In this document: one piece after another, positions 44,136 through 53,382 of the stretch
Layout of the letters: each line of letters starts with the position of its first letter
Position numbering within the stretch: position 1 is the stretch's first letter
Source of the DNA: Pelagibacteraceae bacterium
Lineage (GTDB): Bacteria > Pseudomonadota > Alphaproteobacteria > HIMB59
Reading direction: 5' to 3'
DNA: 64,000 bases
Assembly (NCBI GenBank): GCA_002705265.1
Contig: PAHR01000021.1
Span: 1 to 64,000 of the forward strand
Position numbers and translations under genes: made by a program
Notes under the pieces: generated by a model
What the model was told of the DNA's origin: nothing
Databases searched by the model: none
Seen by the model: only the letters and a program-made list of their open reading frames with translations

Positions 44136-44784
44136 CAATATTAATAAAATTAAAAATTATATTTCTGGGGGCGAAGAAAAAATTGTTCTTGTGAATATTG
44201 TTAATGAAAAAGTAAGTTTATTTTATAAGTTATTAATTCAAAAAATATCTAATGATAATAAAATTAGGACAAATTACGTTGAGGATTCCAATGAGTCATT
44301 TTCAAAAAATGCAACAGATTTATTTTTAGAGAGACAAACATATATCCTAGAAACAACAACCCAAAGCAAGGTAGAAAAAATACAATTATTAAAAGATGAA
44401 AGTAAAAAAATATTTTTATTTGTTCCATATAGTATTTTTAAAAAAAATTCCTCCGGTAGTGACAAAAATATTAATGCTTATGATTTTAAAAAAGACATGT
44501 CAGCTTATATAAACGAAAGACCTGACTTAAAAAAAATATCAAGCGAGGATAAGTTTCGATTCTTGGAAACGCTCAAAGAAATGCCACATTTATTTTTTTC
44601 TGAAATAGACAAAATCAGAATTAATTATGCTGATAATTATATTAACAACGTCGACGATGTGTCTTTGATAGGACAGCTAAGACAGGGTGTTTATAAAATG
44701 AAAAGAAACTTTTCAATTAAGGAATTATCCTCTTTATACAATCTTATAAAAAAAGAGATTATTTTAAAAAAATTTAACTTTTAA
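44122..44784 (+). CDS. Uncharacterised protein in the holA position (possibly a reduced DNA polymerase III delta subunit)
   Basis: The 220-residue cytoplasmic protein has no signal peptide and few recognisable motifs. It begins INKIKNYISGGEEKIVLVNI, which is compatible with the first strand of HolA, and it occupies the place of holA after lptE. HolA is normally about 330-340 residues, so either the clamp-loader subunit is reduced here or the gene has been replaced. The C-terminal part is Lys/Ile-rich and helical. Its end overlaps parB tail-to-tail by 11 nt. I treat the function as unknown. Confidence 0.4.
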   Translation: MPVNNNINKIKNYISGGEEKIVLVNIVNEKVSLFYKLLIQKISNDNKIRTNYVEDSNESFSKNATDLFLERQTYILETTTQSKVEKIQLLKDESKKIFLFVPYSIFKKNSSGSDKNINAYDFKKDMSAYINERPDLKKISSEDKFRFLETLKEMPHLFFSEIDKIRINYADNYINNVDDVSLIGQLRQGVYKMKRNFSIKELSSLYNLIKKEIILKKFNF

Positions 44785-45610
44785 TTTTTTTTACAAGAAA
44801 ATCGTATTGTTCTAGATTATCGTAAAAAATTTTTATATATCCCTTTCCTTTAAAGTCGTATTTGATTTGTGATTTGAATCCTATGAGGCTGCTAAGGTTT
44901 TTTTCTTCTGTAGTAATATTAATGTCTGATTTCTTAACTTGTTTTTTATTATTAATAATTTTTTCAAGCTCTCTAACAGATATTTTCTTATTACTAAATC
45001 TTTTAAGCGTCTTCTCATCAAACATTGAGGGATCTCTGCCAATTAAAATTTTAGCGTGGCCTAAAGATATGATTTCTTTATCAAGCAAATCCATGAAAAA
45101 TCTATTTAAGCTTAATATTCTTAAAATATTTGTTATATGTGATCTGCTTTTGCCGACTATGCTTGCTAATTGGTCATGTGTGTATTTTTTCTTCTCAATT
45201 AAGTTTTTATACGCATTTGCTTCTTCGGTGATTTTTAAATTTTCTCTCTGTATGTTTTCTATTAACGATACTTCGTTATTGTCTAGGTCTGCAGGTAAAA
45301 TGATAGATGGAATTGCTTTTAAATTTGCAATTTGAGCAGCTCTCCACCTTCTTTCTCCGGCTACAATTTTATAATCATTTTCAGCATTTTTTGCCAAAAT
45401 AATAGGCTGGATTAATCCGTGTTGCTTGATAGAAGAGGCAAGTTCTTTGATTTTTTCTTGGTCAAATTCTTTTCTTGGTTGACCGGGGTCACGGCTAATA
45501 TGTTCAATGGGAGTAAAAAATAAATTTTTCTCACTTGCCAAGTTTTTTTCAACACTTGGCTTAGCACCTAACAAAGATGATAGTCCCATGCCGAGCTTTT
45601 TATTTTTCAT
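44774..45610 (-). CDS. parB: Chromosome-partitioning protein ParB
   Basis: The protein (about 278 residues) binds parS and spreads to form the partition complex. It contains the N-terminal KLGMGLSSLLGA typical of chromosomal ParB and the CTPase block (PGQPRKEFDQEKIKELASSI). GERRWRAAQIA is followed by LIENIQRENL, then the helix-turn-helix (HDQLASIVGKSRSHITNILR) and a C-terminal dimerisation segment. The track start at 45670 is replaced by ATG 45610, preceded by AGAAAGGA and matching the family N-terminus. It overlaps parA by 1-3 nt. A matching parS site lies about 3.2 kb away. Confidence 0.95.
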   Translation of the reverse strand: MKNKKLGMGLSSLLGAKPSVEKNLASEKNLFFTPIEHISRDPGQPRKEFDQEKIKELASSIKQHGLIQPIILAKNAENDYKIVAGERRWRAAQIANLKAIPSIILPADLDNNEVSLIENIQRENLKITEEANAYKNLIEKKKYTHDQLASIVGKSRSHITNILRILSLNRFFMDLLDKEIISLGHAKILIGRDPSMFDEKTLKRFSNKKISVRELEKIINNKKQVKKSDINITTEEKNLSSLIGFKSQIKYDFKGKGYIKIFYDNLEQYDFLVKKIKS

Positions 45611-46362
45611 TATGTGTTCCTTTCTATAAATTCTCTGGCTAGCCCGATATATGCTTGGGATCCAGCGCAATTCAAATCATAAATGATTGCTGGAAGGCCA
45701 TGACTGGGGGCTTCAGACAACTTTACATTTCTAGGCACATTAAATTTATATACAGTTGCCTCAAAATATTTTCTTGCCTCCTCCTCTATAAGAGAAGATA
45801 GAGAATTTCTTTTATCGTACATTGTTAAAATAATGCCGTTTATTTTTAAATTTTGATTGAGATTGTCTTTTATCATATCTATTGTCTTAACTAATTTGGA
45901 CAGGCCCTCAAGAGCAAAAAATTCGCATTGCACCGGTATAAGAACCTCGTCGCTCGCAACTAATGCGCTAATTGTCAATAAACCAAGTGTTGGGGGCGTA
46001 TCTATAAAAATATAATCATAGGTATTTTTTAAATTATCGAGTTGTTTTTTAATAATAAAATTTCTATTTTCATCATTAGCCAATTCGTATTCGGCGGCTG
46101 CAAGATCCTCGCAAGCTGAAATAATTTGTAAGTTAGGTATTTGTGTATCTTGAATTAGTTCTTCAAATTTTTTTTCTCCGCTCAATGCTTTATAAATTGA
46201 TAAATCATGTTGATACCTATTAAAAGATAACGACGAGTTATACTGTGGGTCTACATCAACAATAAGAATTTTTTTATCAATAGATGCAAGAGCCGTACCC
46301 AAGTTTACAACGGTCGTGGTTTTTCCAACCCCTCCTTTCTGATTAGCTATTGTTATGATCAT
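45610..46362 (-). CDS. parA: Chromosome-partitioning ATPase ParA (Soj)
   Basis: The 250-residue deviant-Walker ATPase begins IITIANQKGGVGKTTT, with the signature lysine; DVDPQYNSS and FIDTPPTLGLLT are the other nucleotide-site blocks. It forms a nucleoid gradient that moves ParB-parS complexes apart. The gene overlaps rsmG by 4 nt, and the stop shares bases with the parB start, in the conserved order mnmG-rsmG-parA-parB. Confidence 0.97.
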   Translation of the reverse strand: MIITIANQKGGVGKTTTVVNLGTALASIDKKILIVDVDPQYNSSLSFNRYQHDLSIYKALSGEKKFEELIQDTQIPNLQIISACEDLAAAEYELANDENRNFIIKKQLDNLKNTYDYIFIDTPPTLGLLTISALVASDEVLIPVQCEFFALEGLSKLVKTIDMIKDNLNQNLKINGIILTMYDKRNSLSSLIEEEARKYFEATVYKFNVPRNVKLSEAPSHGLPAIIYDLNCAGSQAYIGLAREFIERNT

Positions 46363-46973
46363 TTGGACATTAGCTCTACAATTCCTGAATCTCTAGATGT
46401 AATGCTATTAAAAAAACGCACACAAAATTTTTTATTATTAATAAGTTTGACTTCTTCTATATATGTTTTTCCTTTCATAAAAAGGTATATTGTATTTCTG
46501 TCTGATAGATTTTTTGTTAGCTTTAAAATTTGGTCTATTTTTGCAAAAGCTCTTGAAACTATATATGAAAATTTTTTTGAAATAATGTTTTCTACCCTGT
46601 CGTTGTGAACGATCATTTTAAGACCTAAGTCTTTATTAACCTTTTCGAGAAAAAGGCATTTTTTTCTTTGTTTTTCAATAAGATTAATGTTTTTACATCC
46701 CGCAATTGCCAACATCACTCCAGGTAATCCCGCTCCTGATCCTATGTCTGCAATTGTTTTTTCTTTGTCTTTTATCAAATTAATAATCTGCAATGAGTCT
46801 AATAAATGCCTGCTATCAATATCATCAATAGTAGTTTTGCTTATTAAATTAATTTTGCTATTTTCTTCAATCAAAAGTTTTTTATACATCATGGTTTTTT
46901 CTAAAATAATTTTTTTATCTTCGTTGGTCTCAAACGTACTAATAAAATTCTTTAAATTATTTTGATTGGACAT
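46359..46973 (-). CDS. rsmG: 16S rRNA (guanine-N7) methyltransferase RsmG
   Basis: The 204-residue SAM-dependent enzyme methylates G527 of 16S rRNA. The SAM loop ADIGSGAGLPGVMLAI and the block NLIEKQRKKCLFLEKV are conserved, as is the VSRAFAKIDQIL region. It overlaps mnmG by 17 nt and parA by 4 nt, in the classical origin-proximal gidB position. Confidence 0.95.
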   Translation of the reverse strand: MSNQNNLKNFISTFETNEDKKIILEKTMMYKKLLIEENSKINLISKTTIDDIDSRHLLDSLQIINLIKDKEKTIADIGSGAGLPGVMLAIAGCKNINLIEKQRKKCLFLEKVNKDLGLKMIVHNDRVENIISKKFSYIVSRAFAKIDQILKLTKNLSDRNTIYLFMKGKTYIEEVKLINNKKFCVRFFNSITSRDSGIVELMSK

Positions 46974-48816
46974 TTCTAGATTTACTTTTTTTGAAACTTA
47001 GTAGTTGAAAGAGTGCGCTTGGAGTCATTCCGGATATTTTGCTAGCATCATCTAAATTTTCTGGCTTGTGTTTTTCCAATTTTTCAACAACTTCCTTTGA
47101 TAGTGAAGGTATGCTTTTGAATGAAAGTCCTTTTAGTTTAAACCTTTGATTTTTTATTAGTAAGTCTTTTGATCGCTGTTCCCTTTCATAAAAAACTTCA
47201 TATTTTGAATCAAATATGATCTTTGTCAGAAGTTTTTTATTAATTATAATATTAAAAAGACGTTTAAAAAGATTTATATCTGGATCCATTAATTTTAAAA
47301 CCTCAAATCCGTTTCTTATTTTGCCATCAAGCTTTGTTTTAATTCCATATTTTAATAACTTGTTTGGAGAAAATTTTTCTTTGTTTATTTTTTTTAAAAT
47401 AGATTTTTCTTTTTTGATCATTGCATCAATTATTTTTGTGTCTGTTGAATTTAAAAGCTTAAGTTTTTTTGAATTTGGATAAATTCTTTCATAAGCATTA
47501 TCCGTTCTTTGTTTAAGTCTGTATTCCGATCTCGATGTAAACATTCTATAAGGCTCTGTTACACCTAGTTTTGTTAAATCATCAACCATTACTCCTATGT
47601 AGCTATTTGATCTTGAAAAAATATTGTTCTTAATATTTAGTTTTTTAACTTTAATAGATGCGTTTAGCCCTGCATAAATGCCCTGACCCGCTGCTTCTTC
47701 ATATCCTGTTGTTCCATTAATTTGTCCTGCTAAAAATAAATTTTTAATTTTTTTGCTTTCGAAATTTTTATTTAAATTTCTTGGGTCTACTGCATCATAT
47801 TCTACTGCGTATCCATATTCTGATATTTCACATTTTTCTAAACCAGGGATTGTTTTTAAAAATTTTCCTTGGGTATTTTTATCTAAAGAATTTGATATGC
47901 CATTTGGATACACAAGATTTGAATCATAACCCTCTGGTTCAAGAAAAATATTATGTCCATTTCTATCTCCAAATTTAACAATCTTATCTTCAATAGAAGG
48001 ACAATATCTTACGCCCTGGGACCGGATTGCACCTGAATACATAGCAGATTTGTGTAAATTATCTCTGATAATTTTATGTGTTTTGCTTGTTGTTTTTGTC
48101 ATATAGCAATTAATCATTTTGTTCTTATTTTGTTCTGTAAAAAATGATAGATATATATCATTATTTTCTGATTCTTGAGGGCGCAGCTTAGAAAACTCAA
48201 TTGAATCTTTGATTATTCTTGGAGGGGTTCCTGTTTTTAATCTCATTGTTTGAAAATTTTCTTTAACAAATCTGGCTAATTTTTTTGAGGATTTATTATT
48301 TATTCTCCCCGCTTCATATTTTTCCATACCAAAGTATATATTGCCATTTAAAAATGTACCTGTAGTTAAAATTACTACTTTAGCGTAAATTTTGTTGTTG
48401 TTCTTGGTATTTACACCTCTAACCATAGATCGATTAGTTAAAATATCAGTAACTTCGTCTTCAATTATACTGATTTTGGATTTAGAAATAAATTCATACA
48501 TATTTTTTTGGTATAATTTTCTGTCAATTTGAGCTCTGATTCCCCAAACAGCAGGCCCCTTTGAAAGATTTAAAACCCTATAATGAATTGCCGAAATATC
48601 ACCAATTTTACATATCAGGCCTCCCATTACATCTACTTCTCTGGCAATATGAGTTTTTCCAACTCCGCCAATACTTGGATTGCAGGACATTTTTCCTATA
48701 TCGTCTTTTTTATTAGAAATTAAAGCTGTTTTTAAACCAAATTTATTACATATATTGGCTGCTTCGATACCAGCATGGCCTGCGCCAACTATAACTATGT
48801 CAAAATCATGTTTCAC
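46957..48816 (-). CDS. mnmG: tRNA uridine-5-carboxymethylaminomethyl modification enzyme MnmG (GidA)
   Basis: The 619-residue FAD enzyme works with MnmE on U34 of tRNAs. The FAD loop VGAGHAGIEAANICN, SCNPSIGGVGKTHIAREVDVMGG, GYEEAAGQGIYAGLNA and SRSEYRLKQRTDNA are family blocks. The start is GTG at 48816, since the frame reads GTG AAA CAT GAT and no in-frame ATG exists before the FAD loop. This start codon lies inside a near-perfect parS site. It follows mnmE by 7 nt. Confidence 0.96.
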   Translation of the reverse strand: MKHDFDIVIVGAGHAGIEAANICNKFGLKTALISNKKDDIGKMSCNPSIGGVGKTHIAREVDVMGGLICKIGDISAIHYRVLNLSKGPAVWGIRAQIDRKLYQKNMYEFISKSKISIIEDEVTDILTNRSMVRGVNTKNNNKIYAKVVILTTGTFLNGNIYFGMEKYEAGRINNKSSKKLARFVKENFQTMRLKTGTPPRIIKDSIEFSKLRPQESENNDIYLSFFTEQNKNKMINCYMTKTTSKTHKIIRDNLHKSAMYSGAIRSQGVRYCPSIEDKIVKFGDRNGHNIFLEPEGYDSNLVYPNGISNSLDKNTQGKFLKTIPGLEKCEISEYGYAVEYDAVDPRNLNKNFESKKIKNLFLAGQINGTTGYEEAAGQGIYAGLNASIKVKKLNIKNNIFSRSNSYIGVMVDDLTKLGVTEPYRMFTSRSEYRLKQRTDNAYERIYPNSKKLKLLNSTDTKIIDAMIKKEKSILKKINKEKFSPNKLLKYGIKTKLDGKIRNGFEVLKLMDPDINLFKRLFNIIINKKLLTKIIFDSKYEVFYEREQRSKDLLIKNQRFKLKGLSFKSIPSLSKEVVEKLEKHKPENLDDASKISGMTPSALFQLLSFKKSKSRNVQSK

Positions 48817-48824
48817 GTGGAACC
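48809..48824. promoter_or_regulatory. parS: parS partition site overlapping the mnmG start
   Basis: On the minus strand the site reads GGTTCCACGTGAAACA, differing in one base from the B. subtilis-type 16-mer TGTTCCACGTGAAACA. The CACGTG core and GTT/AAC arms are intact. It spans the last base of the mnmE stop codon, the short gap and the mnmG GTG start. Its distance to parB (about 3.2 kb) and to the proposed oriC (about 3.8 kb) fits an origin-proximal centromere. No second CACGTG-centred copy was noticed in the window. Confidence 0.88.
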
Positions 48825-50155
48825 TATTTTCCTATACAAAAACTACTAAAAACATTATCTAGCATATCTTCGTTATTAATATAACCAAAATTTTCAGAAA
48901 ATTCATCAATTATATTTCTAAATATTTCCTGTATAATTAATAAGTCTTGCTGATTTAAAATAAACTCTCCGTTTTCTAACAGCTTTTCAAGGAAATTGAT
49001 CTCATTTTTATTTACGGTAAGTATTTCTTTGCTTTTTTTGATATATTTATGATGGATGTTTTGAAGTTTGAGCAATTTTATCGTTTTCTGTCTATTTATT
49101 GACTTATTAAGATAAATATACTGGTTATTCTTGGTCTTTTTATGAGTGTCAGATTTATTCAGAACTAAACTAAAATTGTTTTTTATATTAAATTCCTTTT
49201 TAATCCTGTTTAAATCATTTTTTGATAAAGCATCATTAAATACTATAAGAAAATGGTTGATTTCCTTACTTAATAATAATGCTTTTTTATATCCGAGCAG
49301 CTCTATTCTTCCTTGTTTTTTTCTATAGCCAGCAGTGTCATAAATTCTGTAAATTTTGTTTTCCAATAAAAGGTTTTCAGCAACAACGTCTCTGGTAGTG
49401 CCCTTAATATTTGTAACTATTGCTCTTTCTTGACCGATAATTTTATTAAAAATTGTTGATTTTCCAACGTTTACATCTCCAATTATCATAACATTAAGTA
49501 TATTATTTTGTTCTATAACTGTTCTGTTTTTTTTAATAATTTTTTGAATTTTTTGAAAAAACAACCTTATATCTTTTATAATTGAATCTAAATCAAAGCT
49601 TTCATCTTCGATAAAGTCAATAGATGTAATAATCTTTGAATAAATATTAATTGCACTTTCTTTAAGGTCGTAAAGTTCGCTTTCCTCATCGCCATTAAAT
49701 AAAACTTTTTTACTATAATCAATTTCTTGCAAATTTTCAGACATTATAATGTTGTTTATTGCCTGGCTTTGTTTCAGTGAAACCTTGTTATTTATCATTG
49801 CCCTATATAAAAACTCACCGTTTTTTGCCTGTCTAAAATCGATGGGGTTGATTTTAGAAAAAGATTTTTCTAGATGGCTTGCTATGGCTGGGGATCCGTG
49901 AATATAAATTTCAGCCACATCCTCGCCGGTAAACGATTTCGGCCCCTTAAAATAAACAATATTACATCTGTCAATTATTTTATCCGAATAATCATATAAT
50001 GATTTATAAAATACTTTGCCCGGATAGTTTTTGAACTTAAACCTTGTAAGTAAAGATAAGATTTTAAGTGTGAGGGGCCCAGATATTCTGTACCCAATCA
50101 CTGCGGATTTAACAACTGGCGTAAAGCTCGAATATATAGTATCAGGTTTATACAA
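48824..50155 (-). CDS. mnmE: tRNA modification GTPase MnmE
   Basis: This GTPase partners MnmG in making 5-carboxymethylaminomethyl-uridine. The N-terminal folate-binding domain starts at DTIYSSFTPVVKSAVIGYRISGP. G1 is GDVNVGKST, G3 is DTAGYRK, and the C-terminal catalytic CIGK is the last four residues. The track start (TTG at 50209) adds residues not found in the family. I use TTG at 50155 (LYKPDTIYSSF), which also lies just downstream of a TATAAT box, suggesting an almost leaderless transcript. The length is then about 443 residues, normal for MnmE. Confidence 0.92.
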   Translation of the reverse strand: MYKPDTIYSSFTPVVKSAVIGYRISGPLTLKILSLLTRFKFKNYPGKVFYKSLYDYSDKIIDRCNIVYFKGPKSFTGEDVAEIYIHGSPAIASHLEKSFSKINPIDFRQAKNGEFLYRAMINNKVSLKQSQAINNIIMSENLQEIDYSKKVLFNGDEESELYDLKESAINIYSKIITSIDFIEDESFDLDSIIKDIRLFFQKIQKIIKKNRTVIEQNNILNVMIIGDVNVGKSTIFNKIIGQERAIVTNIKGTTRDVVAENLLLENKIYRIYDTAGYRKKQGRIELLGYKKALLLSKEINHFLIVFNDALSKNDLNRIKKEFNIKNNFSLVLNKSDTHKKTKNNQYIYLNKSINRQKTIKLLKLQNIHHKYIKKSKEILTVNKNEINFLEKLLENGEFILNQQDLLIIQEIFRNIIDEFSENFGYINNEDMLDNVFSSFCIGK

Positions 50156-50164
50156 GGCGCGGTC

Positions 50165-50192
50165 ATTATAGACCTTGGCACATAGTAGTAAA
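50165..50192 (-). promoter_or_regulatory. Predicted mnmE promoter
   Basis: On the minus strand TTTACT and a perfect TATAAT (50165-50170) are separated by 16 nt in the gap between the divergent mnmE and rlmN genes. Transcription would begin only a few bases before the preferred TTG start of mnmE. The -10 box is strong and the -35 is moderate. Confidence 0.5.
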
Positions 50193-50213
50193 GCATTCAA
50201 AGGCGACAAAAAA

Positions 50214-51287
50214 ATGTATGAGCAAAATTTTTATAATTTAGAATACAATGAATTAAAAAAACATTTGTCTGAATTTAATTTATCTGAAAAAGCTGCGAGC
50301 ATGAGAGCAAACCAAATATGGAAATTTGTTTACAAAAAGGGCGTTGGCAATCCAGATAATTTTATAAATCTTCCTTTAGAATTAATAAATAAAATTAAAA
50401 CAAAAATAGACTTTAACAAGATATCCATTGAAGAAAAAAAAGCTTCGCGGGATGGTACTATTAAATGGCTTTTCAAACTAAATGACGGCAATCTTATAGA
50501 AACTGTTTATATTCCATTTGGCAAAACAGGCACTCTTTGTGTATCATCGCAAGTTGGCTGTACTTTAAATTGTAAGTTTTGTCATACTGGAACTCAAATG
50601 ATTGTAAAAAACTTAGAAACAACAGAAATCATACAACAAGTATTGTTAGCAAAAGACGAGCTGACTGACTGGTCTAAAGAAAAAAAAATAAGAAATATAG
50701 TATATATGGGAATGGGGGAGCCACTTTATAATTTTAATAACGTTAAAAAATCAATTGAGATTTTAAAGAATGTTGATGGATTAGAATTTGGTCCAAAAAG
50801 AATTACTATTTCGACTGCTGGGATTGTTCCAGAAATATTATCGGCTTCAAAAGAAATTAAAACTTGTTTGGCTGTTTCTCTCCATGCTCCTACTGATGAA
50901 ATTAGGGAAAAAATTATGCCGATCAACAAAAAGTATAAGCTCAAGGCTTTAATTGACAGCTGTAGAAAATATGCGGAAATGAATAAAGAAAAAATTTTCT
51001 TGGAGTATGTTTTATTAAAAGACATCAATGATACAAAATACTGCGCACAAAAACTTATAAAGCTTATGGGAGGGTTTCCCTGTAAGCTAAATCTTATAGA
51101 ATTTAATGTTTGGCCTGGGGCTGGCTTTGAGCCTTCCTCAAAAGAGAAAGTCTCAGAGTTTTATAATACTATAAAAGAATCCGGCCATGTGGTGACCCTA
51201 AGAAAATCGAAGGGTAATGATATTTTGGGTGCGTGCGGCCAACTTAAAACAGAGAGCAAAAAAATATCTAAAAAGCTTGATAATTAA
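50214..51287 (+). CDS. rlmN: Dual-specificity 23S rRNA/tRNA methyltransferase RlmN
   Basis: This radical-SAM enzyme makes 2-methyladenosine in 23S rRNA (A2503) and tRNA. The cluster motif [11 protein letters not shown] (CxxxCxxC), [19 protein letters not shown] and ACGQL near the C-terminus are present, including the C-terminal cysteine. The track start (TTG 50175) precedes the family N-terminus. ATG at 50214 ([18 protein letters not shown]) fits better and has AAAGG upstream. The length is about 357 residues. The 3' end meets rho tail-to-tail with a 4-nt overlap. Confidence 0.95.
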   Translation: MYEQNFYNLEYNELKKHLSEFNLSEKAASMRANQIWKFVYKKGVGNPDNFINLPLELINKIKTKIDFNKISIEEKKASRDGTIKWLFKLNDGNLIETVYIPFGKTGTLCVSSQVGCTLNCKFCHTGTQMIVKNLETTEIIQQVLLAKDELTDWSKEKKIRNIVYMGMGEPLYNFNNVKKSIEILKNVDGLEFGPKRITISTAGIVPEILSASKEIKTCLAVSLHAPTDEIREKIMPINKKYKLKALIDSCRKYAEMNKEKIFLEYVLLKDINDTKYCAQKLIKLMGGFPCKLNLIEFNVWPGAGFEPSSKEKVSEFYNTIKESGHVVTLRKSKGNDILGACGQLKTESKKISKKLDN

Positions 51288-52543
51288 GCTTTATTCATGC
51301 TTAAGAAAAATTCTTGGTTGGTTTTACAATCCTTCATTTTGTCTAATAAAAACTCCATGGAGTCAACTGTACCCATGGAAGATAAAATTTTTCTTAATAT
51401 AAAAACTTTTTGTAAATCACCTTGATCAATTAATAGGTCTTCTTTTCTTGTCCCGGATTTTTGGACATCTATTGCAGGATAAGTTCTTTTGTCGGATAAT
51501 TTTCTATCTAGGACTATTTCTGAATTACCAGTTCCCTTAAACTCCTCAAAAATAACTTCGTCCATTCTGCTTCCTGTTTCAACTAGGGCGGTGGCTATAA
51601 TTGTTAGAGACCCACCTTCCTCTATATTCCTTGCTGCGCCAAAAAATCTTTTAGGTCTTTGCAGGGCATTTGCATCTACACCGCCTGTTAGGACTTTCCC
51701 ACTTGATGGCACAACCGTATTATATGCTCTTCCTAATCTTGTTAATGAATCAAGCAAGATAACCACATCCAATTTATTTTCTGCTAATCTTTTTGCTTTC
51801 TCGATAACCATCTCTGCAACTTGTACGTGTCTTGCCGCTGGTTCATCAAATGTGGAGCTAATGACTTCTCCCTTGACAGATCTTTGCATATCAGTTACCT
51901 CTTCTGGTCTTTCATCAATTAATAAGACTATTAAATAAACATTAGGGTAATTTTCTGTGATAGATTTTGCTATCTTTTGTAATATTACGGTTTTTCCAGA
52001 TCTTGGGGGAGCAACTATTATTGATCTTTGGCCAGCTCCTACCGGAGCCACAATGTCTATAATTCTTGAAGTAAGATCTTTGTCTGGTTTATCTGTTTCT
52101 AAACTAAATTTTTTCTCTGGGTATAGGGGTGTTAAATTATCAAAATTTGTCTTAAATTTATTATAATCTTTAATATCAACAAAATTTATTTTTTTTGTCT
52201 CTATGAGTGCAAAATATCTTTCTCCATCCTTGGGCGGCCTAATTGGTCCTTCTAAGGTATCACCTTTTCTAAGACCATATTTTTTTATTTGGCCAGGACT
52301 TACATATATGTCGTCTGGTCCAGGCAGGTAATTGGAATCTGCTGATCTAAGAAAACCAAATCCATCCTGCATAGTTTCTAGAACCCCTTCACCTATGATT
52401 TCCTCTCCTTTTTCACCTAGTTTCTTAAGTATAGAGAAAAATATCTCTTGTTTCCTTTGGCCAGCAGAGTTTTCTATACCTATACTACTTGCGTAGTCCA
52501 AAAGTTCCTGAGGTTTTTTTACTTTTAGTTCGTTTAAATGCAT
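51284..52543 (-). CDS. rho: Transcription termination factor Rho
   Basis: The 419-residue hexameric helicase has an N-terminal Rho-N helix bundle, the RNA-binding cold-shock-like domain with GFGFLRSAD (RNP1-like), Walker [11 protein letters not shown], Walker [10 protein letters not shown] and the Q/R-loop blocks [24 protein letters not shown]. It ends transcripts lacking hairpins, which matters here because few intrinsic terminators are visible. It is the first gene to the left of the proposed origin, transcribed away from it. Confidence 0.97.
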   Translation of the reverse strand: MHLNELKVKKPQELLDYASSIGIENSAGQRKQEIFFSILKKLGEKGEEIIGEGVLETMQDGFGFLRSADSNYLPGPDDIYVSPGQIKKYGLRKGDTLEGPIRPPKDGERYFALIETKKINFVDIKDYNKFKTNFDNLTPLYPEKKFSLETDKPDKDLTSRIIDIVAPVGAGQRSIIVAPPRSGKTVILQKIAKSITENYPNVYLIVLLIDERPEEVTDMQRSVKGEVISSTFDEPAARHVQVAEMVIEKAKRLAENKLDVVILLDSLTRLGRAYNTVVPSSGKVLTGGVDANALQRPKRFFGAARNIEEGGSLTIIATALVETGSRMDEVIFEEFKGTGNSEIVLDRKLSDKRTYPAIDVQKSGTRKEDLLIDQGDLQKVFILRKILSSMGTVDSMEFLLDKMKDCKTNQEFFLSMNKA

Positions 52544-52783
52544 TGAAGTTTATTAAATTAAAGAAATTATGAATTAAGATAATATATAAAAATATAAATA
52601 AATAAATATTTTTTTTAAAAGAAGAAGGGTTAATGTTGTATGTCTATATGTGGGGATTAACACCAAAAGAATGATATTTTGTATATTTTTTAAGACAAAT
52701 ATCTAATATTCACAGCTGTTAGTAACTTAATAAGGATAAAAGTTATACATAAATTTTAAAAATAAATTAAAAAGGTAATATTT
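52544..52783. other. oriC: Candidate chromosomal replication origin (oriC) between rho and maf
   Basis: This 240-nt gap is the largest protein-free gap in the right half of the window. It has an uninterrupted 42-nt A/T run (52579-52620), suitable for strand opening. Two 9-mers one base from the DnaA-box consensus TTATNCACA follow: ATATTCACA at 52706-52714 and TTATACATA at 52743-52751. Genes run away from it on both sides (rho, mnmE, mnmG, rsmG, parAB to the left; maf, aroE, coaE, dnaQ to the right), and parS/parAB lie close by. In many alphaproteobacteria the origin sits beside this maf-aroE-coaE-dnaQ block. hemE, often present there, is absent. Confidence 0.55.
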
Positions 52784-53380
52784 ATGAACATTAATAAACA
52801 GCTTAAGAATAACTTACTAATAGGAACTAAAAGCACAACAAGAAGAAAGTTGTTTAAAAGTGCCGGCCTTAGGTTTAAATACAGGTCCCCCGAAGTAGAA
52901 GAAGAAAAAGCATTGCAAGGAAAAAATATACCAGTTGAAAAACAATCACTTTTTATAGCCAAGGCAAAAGCTAAGTTTCTATGTAAAAGGCACCCTGGTT
53001 TCTACGTTGTGTGTTTTGACACAACAATACACGTAGGCAGGAAAACAATATTTAAATCCAAAAATAGAAAAGAATGTTTGTGGGTTTTAAATTATTTAAA
53101 TAACAAAAAACATTATCTTTATACATCCTGTGTGATAATGAAAGATAATAAATTAATTTTATCAAATGTTGACATGGCAATAATTGAATTTAAGAATAAC
53201 TCTCAGTCAGAACTAAAAAATTATGTGAAAAAACATTATAATAAGATAGTTAACTCCGTTGGATGTTATAATATAGAAGCAGAAGGGATGGAAGTTATAA
53301 AACGAATGCATGGAAGCTACTATTCTGTCTTGGGCGCACCACTAATATTAATGATAGATAAATTAACAAAATTAAAATAA
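52784..53380 (+). CDS. maf: Maf-family nucleotide pyrophosphatase, divergent
   Basis: The 198-residue protein follows the Maf pattern. LIGTKSTTRRKLFKSAGLRF replaces the usual LASASPRRRELL, SPEVEEEKA carries the acidic pair, and VVCFDTTIHVGRKTIFKS matches the DT block. SVGCYNIEAEG is followed by MHGSYYSVLGAPL, matching the C-terminal signature. Maf enzymes hydrolyse non-canonical or modified nucleotides to limit their incorporation. It is divergent but complete. Ribosome binding site AAAAGG lies 8 nt before ATG. The place before aroE at the origin is typical for alphaproteobacteria. Confidence 0.8.
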   Translation: MNINKQLKNNLLIGTKSTTRRKLFKSAGLRFKYRSPEVEEEKALQGKNIPVEKQSLFIAKAKAKFLCKRHPGFYVVCFDTTIHVGRKTIFKSKNRKECLWVLNYLNNKKHYLYTSCVIMKDNKLILSNVDMAIIEFKNNSQSELKNYVKKHYNKIVNSVGCYNIEAEGMEVIKRMHGSYYSVLGAPLILMIDKLTKLK

Positions 53381-53382
53381 AA

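Noticed and set aside
51489-51938. 149-residue plus-strand ORF inside rho
   Set aside because: Antisense to the highly conserved Rho ATPase core; no independent support.
52579-52620. A/T run read as a bidirectional promoter only
   Set aside because: Promoters for rho and maf may well be here, but the length of the pure A/T run together with the neighbouring DnaA-like boxes and gene order fits an origin better; both can be true.
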